47,598 nucleotides of DNA. It comes from Fidelibacterota bacterium (GTDB lineage: Bacteria; Fidelibacterota; Marinisomatia; Marinisomatales; TCS55). How positions within the stretch are numbered: position 1 is the stretch's first letter; each line of letters opens with the position of its first letter. The stretch covers positions 1 to 47,598 of the forward strand of contig JAAZYT010000173.1 in assembly GCA_014239505.1 (NCBI GenBank), read 5' to 3'. Position numbers and translations under genes: made by a program. This document shows, in pieces, positions 9,101 through 16,158 of this stretch. The notes beneath the pieces were generated by a model, which saw only the letters and a list, made by a program, of their open reading frames with translations, did not search any database and was not told where the DNA came from.

Positions 9101-9115
9101 TGAGAATTAGTCTCA
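9101..9115. promoter_or_regulatory. Fur-like box upstream of the iron permease gene
   Basis: TGAGAATTAGTCTCA is an imperfect 7-1-7 inverted repeat (half-sites TGAGAAT and TGAGACT) that resembles the Fur consensus. An almost identical copy lies at 10088-10102 before the FecA-like receptor. It covers the predicted transcription start, so iron-bound Fur would block transcription. Confidence 0.68.
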
Positions 9116-9117
9116 AT

Positions 9118-9232
9118 ATCTATTCAAAGCGTGTAATACCTTTTGAAGCCTCTGGTGCCTCTATGGCAAACCTCTATTCCCAGAGGCTTTATAAGGAAAC
9201 GTGTAAGTATAAAAATATTATAAAGGTTAATA
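9118..9232 (+). promoter_or_regulatory. Long structured 5' leader of the iron permease mRNA
   Basis: The leader between the Fur box and the ATG is about 115 bases, long for this compact genome. It holds a perfect 10-bp stem, AAGCCTCTGG (9146-9155) with CCAGAGGCTT (9180-9189). CCTT (9139-9142) and AAGG (9193-9196) extend it across an internal loop, and a small hairpin TGCC/GGCA (9156-9159 with 9165-9168) sits inside. CCTCT at 9171-9175 could instead pair with AGAGG (9182-9186), competing with the main stem. I do not recognise a known riboswitch class. There is no U-tract, so control, if any, would be of translation or RNA stability. The ribosome site AAAGG lies about 7 bases before the ATG. 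Confidence 0.5.
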
Positions 9233-10048
9233 ATGGCTGAATTAATAATTGTGTTTAGAGAAGTTTTAGAAGCCTCATTAATAGTGGGCATCTTATATAC
9301 GTACCTTAATCAGACTAATCAAATGGATTCTATAAAATCACTTTGGCAGGGCGTAATTGTTGCTTTAGTTGCTAGTGTCATTGGTTCTTTTTTATTTCAG
9401 AAATTAGCTGGCGGTTTTCAAGGTCAAGCAGAAAAATTATTTGAAGGCTTTGTAATGATAATTGCTGCAATCATTCTAGGCACTATGATTGTTTGGATGG
9501 CAAAAAATAAAAATATTGCTGAAGACTTAAAGAATAAAGCAGATCATGCTTTAGCAAGTTCTAAAGTTAATTATGGAATATTTGCCTTAGCTTTTATTTC
9601 AGTATTTAGAGAAGGTATTGAAACAATACTTTTTCTTTATGGAGTAATGATGAAGGAAGGTAGTTTATCAATTTCGCTTTCATTATTAGGTGCAGTTATT
9701 GGTGTAGGGATTGGTATATTAATATTTGTTCAAGGTAAAAAAGTGCCTTTAAAAACTTTTTTCAATGTTAGTTCTGTTATACTCATTTTCGTAGCAGCTG
9801 GTATGCTTGCTTATGGTGTGCATGAATTAGAATCAGCTGGATTAATCCCAAACTATGGAAGAATATGGGATATCAACCCAGCAAAGTTACTTGATGGGTC
9901 TTATCCATTATTTCATGATAAAGGTCATATCGGTAGTCTATTTAAAGGATTATTTGGATACAATGGAGATCCAAGCCTAATAGAACTTGCTTCATGGTTG
10001 TTAACAATTAGTGTGTTAACAGTTATGTGGAAAAAAAATATAGATTAA
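9233..10048 (+). CDS. FTR1-family iron permease
   Basis: This inner-membrane permease of 271 residues belongs to the FTR1/EfeU family, which moves iron into the cytoplasm. It has both diagnostic REXXE motifs, REVLE (9-13) and REGIE (126-130), each in a hydrophobic helix, and about seven membrane segments. FTR1 homologues need an oxidase or peroxidase partner (Fet3 or EfeO/EfeB), but none is encoded beside it. The preceding Fur-like box implies expression under iron limitation, and the next gene is a TonB receptor with the same box, so the pair may act in series across the two membranes. The ATG choice is supported by an AAAGG ribosome site. Confidence 0.92.
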   Translation: MAELIIVFREVLEASLIVGILYTYLNQTNQMDSIKSLWQGVIVALVASVIGSFLFQKLAGGFQGQAEKLFEGFVMIIAAIILGTMIVWMAKNKNIAEDLKNKADHALASSKVNYGIFALAFISVFREGIETILFLYGVMMKEGSLSISLSLLGAVIGVGIGILIFVQGKKVPLKTFFNVSSVILIFVAAGMLAYGVHELESAGLIPNYGRIWDINPAKLLDGSYPLFHDKGHIGSLFKGLFGYNGDPSLIELASWLLTISVLTVMWKKNID

Positions 10049-10051
10049 TTA

Positions 10052-10081
10052 TTGACTAATGTATAATATCAATAGTAATAT
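10052..10081 (+). promoter_or_regulatory. Predicted promoter of the FecA-like receptor gene
   Basis: A TTGACT -35 box (10052-10057) and a TAATAT -10 box (10076-10081) are 18 bases apart, starting directly after the FTR1 stop codon. The Fur-like box follows six bases after the -10 box, exactly as at the FTR1 promoter. The receptor therefore has its own iron-controlled promoter. Confidence 0.6.
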
Positions 10082-10087
10082 TAATAA

Positions 10088-10102
10088 TGAGAATAAGTCT
10101 CA
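10088..10102. promoter_or_regulatory. Fur-like box upstream of the FecA-like receptor
   Basis: TGAGAATAAGTCTCA differs from the box at 9101-9115 only at the central base. The similarity extends to the TAATAT -10 box and flanking A/T bases, so about 27 of 30 positions are shared between the two promoters. Such sharing in otherwise unrelated intergenic DNA points to one regulator, most likely Fur. Confidence 0.7.
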
Positions 10103-10131
10103 ATTGCAATATAAGCAGGGGAAATTAAAAA

Positions 10132-12582
10132 ATGAAAAAAAATTTAATATTAATTACAATTTTTCTTTCAGTATCAATATTAAGTGCTAGTGAAGTCATA
10201 ATGGGCTATGTAATTAATAGCGCTAGTCAAGAACCATTATCTGATGTAAATGTTATAGTATTAAATCAAGAAGTAGGTTCTTCAACTGATAGTTATGGTT
10301 ATTTTCAAATTCAATTACCTCAAGAATTTTCTGAAGTATTTATTGAAGCATCCGCAGTTGGTTTTTCAAAAGTCAAAAAAAAACTATCTAGAAAAGATTT
10401 AAAAAACACTCTTGTTTTTGAATTGCAATCAGAAGTTATCGAACTAGACCCTATAATGGTAATTAAGAATATCACTAGATTAGATAATGATTTTCTTAGA
10501 CCTCCGGGTTCAATAGATTTAGTAAGCTTTTCAGATTTAAAGAGATATAATGATACAGATGTAAATAGAATTTTAGCAAGAATCCCTGGTGTTTATGTTC
10601 AAGAGGAAGATGGTTTTGGACTGCGTCCTAATATTGGAATGAGAGGTACAGGTGTTGAAAGAAGTTCTAAAATAAATATTATGGAAGATGGAATTCCAAT
10701 TTCACCTGCTCCATATGCTTCACCTGCTGCTTATTATTCGCCAACAGCTGGTAGAATGCATTCACTAGAGGCAAGGAAGGGATCCTCTCAAATTAAGTAT
10801 GGACCTCACTCAACTGGTGGTGCTATAAATTATGTTTCAACACCAATACCCTCAAATTATAAATCAAATTTAAACTTGTTAGGTGGAACAAATAATGCTT
10901 ATACAATTAAAGCAAATATCGGAAAGTCTATTGGTTCATTTGGTTACTTATTTGAAATACTTCACGATGAAAATGATGGTTTTAAGCAATTAGATTTTTC
11001 AAATAATAAGACAGGTTACACTAAAACTGATTTTATGGGAAAACTAAGATATAAGTCAAACCTATTGAATCTCTTTCCAAACGCAATTGAATTAAAATTT
11101 AGTTCAACTAATGAATTAAGTGATGAAACGTATTTAGGATTAACAGAACAGGATTATTCAATAAATCCATATAGGAGATATTCATCATCTCAAAATGATC
11201 AAATGAAGGCAGACCACACGCAGTTTTCTTTAACTAATTCAATTCAGTTTAATAAAAATTCAAACGTGGCATTAGTTATTTATAGAAATGATTTTAAGCG
11301 AAATTGGTATAAGCTATCAAAGGTAAATGGAACTTCAATTGGCTCTCTGTTATCAGTGGGTAATTCTCATAAAAATTATTCATATCTATCGTCTAAAGAA
11401 ACTGAAAATGACGCTTATCAAATTAAAGCAAACAATAGGAAGTATTATTCTCAGGGAATTCAGATTGTATCTAATCTTAAACCAAATATTTCTAGTCATA
11501 ATTTAATGATTGGATTGAGAATACATGAAGATCAAATGGATCGATTTCAAAAAGTAGATAAATATGGCATGCAGAATAGCATTCTTAAGCTAACTACAAA
11601 TGGAATATGGGGTGTTGGATCGAAAAATAATCGTTTAGATAAGGCAACCTCATCTGCATTCTTTATTGAGGATCAATTTTCATTTAATAAATTTATAATT
11701 ACTGCTGGTATAAGATACGAATCGATTGAACTTACGAGGAATGATTGGAAAGGTGACATATCTTTACAAAATTTAAGTTGGAATGATCCTGAAAGAACTT
11801 TAGACCCAACACAAAAAACAAAGAATATTAATATTCTAGTCCCTGGAGCTGGGTTTATTTACCAATTGAATTCAAACGTTGAGATTTTAGCAGGAATACA
11901 TAAGGGCTATTCGCCTCCAGGTCCAGGGAAAGATGATTCACAAGATATCAAACCTGAAGAAAGTATTAATGTAGAGACTGGTTTTGTTATAAAAGATGGA
12001 TTGAATAAAGTTAAAACAGTATTATTTAATAATAGTTATTCAAATCTTCTTGGTGATGATACACAATTTGCTGGAGAAGGGTCTTATGACCAGTTTAATG
12101 CTGGAAAAGTAAACATAAATGGATTAGAGTTTGCTATCAATAGAATTTTTAAAAGAGGGAATCTTTTGGTTCCAATTGAATTTAATTATACTTACACCTC
12201 TACAGAATTTCTTTCAACATTTGAAAGTAGTTTTGAAGCATGGGGATCTGTAAATAAGGGTGATGAATTACCTTATTTGCCAAAATATCAAATGTTTGCT
12301 GAGATTGGAATTATAGCTAGAGATACGCGTTTTTATATGAAATTAAATAATGTAAGTCAAATGAGGACTAAAGCTGGTAGTGGTGCTATTGATGATAAAT
12401 CTGCTACTCAAAAGCTTACTCAAATTGATATATCTGGTGAATATAATTTAACGTCTCAATCAAATTTGTTTTTTTCTATTAAGAATTTAACAAATTCAAA
12501 AGCTATTGTATCTAGAAGACCTGCAGGCTTAAGGCCAACAATGCCTAAAACTTTTTCTGCAGGTATAAGGCTAAACTTTTAA
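10132..12582 (+). CDS. TonB-dependent receptor, ferric-citrate (FecA)-like
   Basis: This 816-residue outer-membrane receptor imports an iron chelate using TonB energy. Its parts in order are a signal peptide (residues 1-20), a carboxypeptidase-regulatory-like domain (about 22-105, SSTDSYGYFQIQLP), a plug domain (about 115-250, with RPNIGMRGTGVERSSKINIM and GSSQIKYGPHSTGGAINYVS), and a 22-strand-type barrel ending in Phe. The plug segments resemble Fe(III)-dicitrate receptors more than cobalamin or heme ones. It lacks the N-terminal signalling domain of E. coli FecA, so no FecIR-type control is expected. It stands alone behind its Fur-like box, with 83 bases after it before the next gene. Substrate is inferred from family resemblance. 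Confidence 0.85.
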   Translation: MKKNLILITIFLSVSILSASEVIMGYVINSASQEPLSDVNVIVLNQEVGSSTDSYGYFQIQLPQEFSEVFIEASAVGFSKVKKKLSRKDLKNTLVFELQSEVIELDPIMVIKNITRLDNDFLRPPGSIDLVSFSDLKRYNDTDVNRILARIPGVYVQEEDGFGLRPNIGMRGTGVERSSKINIMEDGIPISPAPYASPAAYYSPTAGRMHSLEARKGSSQIKYGPHSTGGAINYVSTPIPSNYKSNLNLLGGTNNAYTIKANIGKSIGSFGYLFEILHDENDGFKQLDFSNNKTGYTKTDFMGKLRYKSNLLNLFPNAIELKFSSTNELSDETYLGLTEQDYSINPYRRYSSSQNDQMKADHTQFSLTNSIQFNKNSNVALVIYRNDFKRNWYKLSKVNGTSIGSLLSVGNSHKNYSYLSSKETENDAYQIKANNRKYYSQGIQIVSNLKPNISSHNLMIGLRIHEDQMDRFQKVDKYGMQNSILKLTTNGIWGVGSKNNRLDKATSSAFFIEDQFSFNKFIITAGIRYESIELTRNDWKGDISLQNLSWNDPERTLDPTQKTKNINILVPGAGFIYQLNSNVEILAGIHKGYSPPGPGKDDSQDIKPEESINVETGFVIKDGLNKVKTVLFNNSYSNLLGDDTQFAGEGSYDQFNAGKVNINGLEFAINRIFKRGNLLVPIEFNYTYTSTEFLSTFESSFEAWGSVNKGDELPYLPKYQMFAEIGIIARDTRFYMKLNNVSQMRTKAGSGAIDDKSATQKLTQIDISGEYNLTSQSNLFFSIKNLTNSKAIVSRRPAGLRPTMPKTFSAGIRLNF

Positions 12583-12626
12583 ATAAAAATAATTTTATTT
12601 GCTCATATATAAACATGTAGTTTAAT

Positions 12627-12646
12627 TTTCGACTTAATATTCGAAA
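12627..12646. promoter_or_regulatory. Inverted repeat upstream of the second tetR gene (candidate operator)
   Basis: TTTCGA (12627-12632) and TCGAAA (12641-12646) form a 6-bp inverted repeat around an 8-bp A/T spacer that contains TAATAT, a possible -10 box (12635-12640). It ends 19 bases before the tetR start, so a TetR dimer here would block its own promoter. Confidence 0.45.
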
Positions 12647-12665
12647 CATAAAACGCTAAGTTGAA

Positions 12666-13268
12666 ATGATATCTGATAGACAAACAAAAGAACGCGAATT
12701 TCGTAAAGAACAAATTATAAAAGCAGCTCTCAGTGTTTTTAAAAATAATGGTATTGAAAAAGCTACTATGGATGAAATTGCAAAAGAGGCAGATTTTGGT
12801 AAAGCTACTTTATATTATTATTTTAGTTCTAAAGAAGAAATCTTCATTGAAATATTAAATCGTGGATGGAAGATGATATGGGAATCCATTGAACCGGTTA
12901 TTCATGATAGAGACAAACCAAAAGATACATTTATAGATGCTCTTAATATTATTGGTAGTCTAGTAAGAAATAACCAATCTCTTTTTGAATTTTTATTTAC
13001 TGTTCCTCAAAAAATGCCAAATTCATTAAATGAAGATGCTCATGATTGGAAAGGTTTCCAAAGAAAAATGTATGGTGTTTTTCAGGGTTTGCTTGAAGAT
13101 GGTATGGCTAAAAATCAATTTCCTCAAATGCGTTCTGATATTTTGATGCGGGCAATTGGTGGATTATTTCATGGCTTATTTTTTCTAGGTAATGAAAAAA
13201 AACCTATGTCTAGACAAACGATGGAAGAGTTTATAACAACATTTATTGGAAACTACGGTACTACATAG
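12666..13268 (+). CDS. TetR/AcrR-family regulator next to heme-uptake genes
   Basis: This 200-residue regulator has a clear TetR helix-turn-helix near the N terminus (about residues 15-62, including MDEIAKEADFGKATLYYYF and SSKEEIFIEIL). The C-terminal domain is helical and unassigned. The heme-type TonB receptor gene follows after about 25 bases without a clear promoter, so the three genes tetR-receptor-hmuY probably share one transcript started near the inverted repeat at 12627. This suggests the protein controls heme uptake, perhaps sensing heme or iron indirectly; that is inference from position. No Fur-like box is present here, unlike the two iron promoters upstream. Confidence 0.85.
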   Translation: MISDRQTKEREFRKEQIIKAALSVFKNNGIEKATMDEIAKEADFGKATLYYYFSSKEEIFIEILNRGWKMIWESIEPVIHDRDKPKDTFIDALNIIGSLVRNNQSLFEFLFTVPQKMPNSLNEDAHDWKGFQRKMYGVFQGLLEDGMAKNQFPQMRSDILMRAIGGLFHGLFFLGNEKKPMSRQTMEEFITTFIGNYGTT

Positions 13269-13293
13269 ATTTTAATTTCGAGCGGGGGAACTA

Positions 13294-15444
13294 ATTTTCT
13301 ATAATATTTCATATATAATTCTAATTTTATTTTCTTTTCTTCATGCAACGCAGGATGTAAATAAAAATAAAATCTCAGGTTTGGTTATTGATGCAAACAC
13401 TGGTCGTGGACTATATCAAGCTAATATTATTATTAATAAGACTGATGGTACATCTACAGATTTAGATGGGAAGTTTATTTTTTCAGGTGAATTTACTTTT
13501 CCAGTAGAATTAACTGTATCACATATTGGATTTAAAGCACAAACAAAATTTTTTGATAAAAAAAATATAGATGAAATCAAATTCATTTTGAAAAGAGAGT
13601 TTATCAAAATGAGTGAATTAGTTGTTACTGGAACGCGAACACAAAAATTACATGATAATGTACCTATAGCAACTGAGGTTATTTCACAAGATGATATTAA
13701 TAATTCGGGTGCGCAAAATATTGCAGATCTATTATCTCAAAGAGCAGGAGTTAGTTTGCAAACCTCTGTTGAAGGAGGTTCTGTTTTGAACATTCTTGGA
13801 ATGGATTCAAGATATATACTTATTTTAATGGATGGACAACCTATTACGGGTCGCTTTAACAATAGAGTTGCTCTTGATCAAATTTTAATTAACAGAGTAA
13901 AAAAGGTAGAGATTGTTAAAGGTCCAAATTCCTCGTTATATGGAAGTGAAGCTATGGCTGGAGTAGTTAATATAATTACTAAGGATACAGATAGCATAGA
14001 ATATATTGATGTATCTGGCCAATATAATAATACACAAAATAAATTTCAAAATACTGGAATAAAAAATGGCTCTCAAAATTTAAGTATCAATGGATATAAA
14101 CCGCTTAATAAAGTAAAAATAAAGTTCAATGCTAATTTAAATCAGATGAAAAATGATAAATCAATTCAATTAATAGAAATTGACAAAGTAGATAAACAAA
14201 TTCTAGGAGGTGGTATTGATTGGGAATTTAATAAGAATCAGAAATTTGATTTAAATATTCAAATGTATAATCAAGATGAAACTGGTAAATCAAAATTGAT
14301 GAATACAAACACAAAAATATTAAGGAACAATTTTTCTTTATCACATAATATTATTACTAAATCTAATTGGAATATTAAACAATCTATGAATTCAAATACT
14401 TACTCTCGTAATTATGTACAGATAAGACCATGGGGGGATGTAGAAAAAGATGATACCACAAATGAAGATTATTCAGAATATGAATTATTAGTAAATAAAA
14501 GTTTTGGTTCAAATGAAATTACTGCTGGTTTTGAGACATATAATGCTACTTACAAGAGTGACCGTATTCTTTCTGGAAAACAAAAGTTAAAGAATCAGAG
14601 TTTATTTGCGCAATATGATAAGGTTTTTTTAAATCAAATAAGTGCAATTATTGGTTTACGTATTGACAATTATAGTGAGTATAGTTCAGTCTTAAGTCCA
14701 AGAGTAGGATTTATGTATAGATTTAAAGAAAACTGGAAATTTAGAACTTCTTGGGGGCAAGGATTTCGAGCTCCATCATTTATGGAAAGGTTCATAGATT
14801 GGAATCATGTTCAATTCAATTATTTAGTTCAAGGAAACCCTGATCTTGAACCTGAAAAATCAGAAGGAATTAATATTGGCATTGAATATGTAAACACTTC
14901 AAAATATCAAATGAGTTTAATGTTCTATCAAACAAAATTTGAAAATTTGATAGAAGATTTTGCTATTAAACCTGGCTTATTAAGTTATCAAAATATTGAT
15001 AAAGCAACTTTCTCAGGATTAGAATTAATGTGCCAATTAAGAATCTCAGATCAGCTAGATAGTAGGTGGGGAATTAACTGGGTAAATAATGTTGATGGTC
15101 AAAATAAAACTATCCCTAATACAATACCTTTATCATTAACTGGCTCTACCAATTATAAACACCCAAAAAAACCTGTTAATTTTTCTATTAATACAAAGTG
15201 GGTAGGCTCTTATAGACCTCAAGAATATGACCCAATAAAAGGATTATTTGTTTTTGCAGAAAAAAAACTAGCTGCTTACAGTTTGATTAGGCTAAAAAGT
15301 ACAATCAAAATTAGTGATTATTTTAATTTAAGTATTGGCGTTAACAATGTGAATAATTACACAAATAATCGTTTTGGTCCGTTTGTAGGGAGATCAGCCT
15401 ATATTGAAATTTCAAGTAAAATAAAAAAGGGGAACAAACAATGA
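13294..15444 (+). CDS. TonB-dependent heme-type receptor (HmuR-like), ATT start
   Basis: This 716-residue outer-membrane receptor has a carboxypeptidase-regulatory-like domain (about 28-105), then a plug (VEIVKGPNSSLYGSEAMAG), then a barrel containing FRAP and, 28 residues on, NPDL. FRAP/NPxL is the signature of heme and hemoglobin receptors. The only standard in-frame start is TTG at 13381, which would cut into the first domain and discard a good signal peptide (YIILILFSFLHATQ). The frame is open back to a stop at 13273-13275, with no ATG, GTG or TTG. AGCGGGGG at 13281-13288 lies 5 bases before ATT at 13294, which I take as the start. The stop overlaps the ATG of the HmuY-like gene by 4 bases, as expected for a receptor and hemophore pair. 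Confidence 0.85.
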   Translation: MFYNISYIILILFSFLHATQDVNKNKISGLVIDANTGRGLYQANIIINKTDGTSTDLDGKFIFSGEFTFPVELTVSHIGFKAQTKFFDKKNIDEIKFILKREFIKMSELVVTGTRTQKLHDNVPIATEVISQDDINNSGAQNIADLLSQRAGVSLQTSVEGGSVLNILGMDSRYILILMDGQPITGRFNNRVALDQILINRVKKVEIVKGPNSSLYGSEAMAGVVNIITKDTDSIEYIDVSGQYNNTQNKFQNTGIKNGSQNLSINGYKPLNKVKIKFNANLNQMKNDKSIQLIEIDKVDKQILGGGIDWEFNKNQKFDLNIQMYNQDETGKSKLMNTNTKILRNNFSLSHNIITKSNWNIKQSMNSNTYSRNYVQIRPWGDVEKDDTTNEDYSEYELLVNKSFGSNEITAGFETYNATYKSDRILSGKQKLKNQSLFAQYDKVFLNQISAIIGLRIDNYSEYSSVLSPRVGFMYRFKENWKFRTSWGQGFRAPSFMERFIDWNHVQFNYLVQGNPDLEPEKSEGINIGIEYVNTSKYQMSLMFYQTKFENLIEDFAIKPGLLSYQNIDKATFSGLELMCQLRISDQLDSRWGINWVNNVDGQNKTIPNTIPLSLTGSTNYKHPKKPVNFSINTKWVGSYRPQEYDPIKGLFVFAEKKLAAYSLIRLKSTIKISDYFNLSIGVNNVNNYTNNRFGPFVGRSAYIEISSKIKKGNKQ

Positions 15445-15956
15445 AAAAACTACTAATTGGAGTATCAATGTTAATGATGCTACCATTTATTGCTTGTGAA
15501 GATAATAAAGAAGATGAAGCTCAAAAATCAGTAAATATCATTGAAATAACTACGGATAATGTTAATGATGGTCCGTACTATTTTAATTTTGCAGATGCAG
15601 AAAAAAATAGTACTAATTGGCATTTATCATATCAAAACTTGGATGCTGGCGGTGGTAATTATATGCCAAGTTTCTCACTTGCTAATACAGTGATGTTAAA
15701 TGTAGATAAATCTTTAAGCTTTGAAGATATTAGTGAAATCCCAGAGACAAGCTTATTTGCTCCTTCAAATGGAAAGCTTGGATATATGGGAGAGCATGAA
15801 GTCTTAACGTATGATACGCAAGTGCATAAAATAAACGTTTCAGACAGCAACTATATCATTTATGATACCATCTCTCATAAAGTATTTAAAATTCATTTTG
15901 ATGAGTATAGTTCAGGGGTTGTCATGTTTAGATTTGCTGAATTAGCATCAAATTAA
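15441..15956 (+). CDS. hmuY: HmuY-family heme-binding lipoprotein
   Basis: This 171-residue lipoprotein has a signal peptide ending in the lipobox FIAC (Cys19), followed by an acidic linker and a beta-rich domain. The segment GPYYFNFADAEKNSTNWHLSY is the HmuY pattern, in which an N-terminal YYFNF-type strand precedes a conserved Trp. HmuY proteins sit on the cell surface and take heme from host or environmental proteins for the TonB receptor. Here the gene overlaps the receptor gene by ATGA, so both are co-translated. HmuY heme ligands vary between homologues (His or Met), and I cannot name them here. The call rests on pattern recognition and context. Confidence 0.78.
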   Translation: MKKLLIGVSMLMMLPFIACEDNKEDEAQKSVNIIEITTDNVNDGPYYFNFADAEKNSTNWHLSYQNLDAGGGNYMPSFSLANTVMLNVDKSLSFEDISEIPETSLFAPSNGKLGYMGEHEVLTYDTQVHKINVSDSNYIIYDTISHKVFKIHFDEYSSGVVMFRFAELASN

Positions 15957-16015
15957 TTACTCATATATATTTGATGCTCTTGTAGTCTCAAATAATTAAT
16001 AGTAAGTTTATTTTA

Positions 16016-16091
16016 GGTGCGGGAGCATTTGAAATCAGATTTGTAACCTCCTCATTAACCTCTTTCTTCAAATCAGGTTAGTTTCCGCACC
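16016..16091. ncRNA. Candidate structured RNA in the hmuY 3' region
   Basis: GGTGCGGGAGC (16016-16026) pairs with GTTTCCGCACC (16081-16091) over 11 bp, two of them G-U. Inside, GATTTG (16038-16043) can pair with CAAATC (16069-16074), and TAACCT (two copies, at 16044 and 16056) can pair with AGGTTA (16075-16080), giving alternative or pseudoknotted folds. This region is more GC-rich than its surroundings. A weak promoter (TTGATG at 15971, TAATTA at 15993) could produce a small RNA ending at the 16097-16142 terminator. It is not a tRNA. It could equally be part of the hmuY 3' UTR, or be read on the minus strand. Confidence 0.4.
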
Positions 16092-16096
16092 AAATT

Positions 16097-16142
16097 ATTA
16101 TAAAAAAATAGGGCTAATTAATTAGCCCTATTTTTTTATAAT
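16097..16142. terminator. Perfect 46-bp palindrome, bidirectional terminator
   Basis: Each arm is 23 bases with no mismatch and no loop, centred between 16119 and 16120. The core is GGGCTAAT/ATTAGCCC, flanked by seven A on the left and seven T on the right. It lies between convergent transcripts, hmuY on plus and the amidohydrolase on minus, and gives a stem plus U-tract on both strands. Confidence 0.88.
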
Positions 16143-16158
16143 CTATTTCAATAATATT

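Noticed and set aside
13273..13381. Frameshift or broken heme-receptor gene instead of an ATT start
   Set aside because: The frame is continuous through the signal peptide and into the receptor, with a good ribosome site at the right distance; no frame change is needed.
16016..16091. tRNA-like element with a 7-bp acceptor-like stem and CCA end
   Set aside because: No D-arm or anticodon arm can be drawn, and ten bases separate the T-loop-like TTCAAAT from the acceptor strand.
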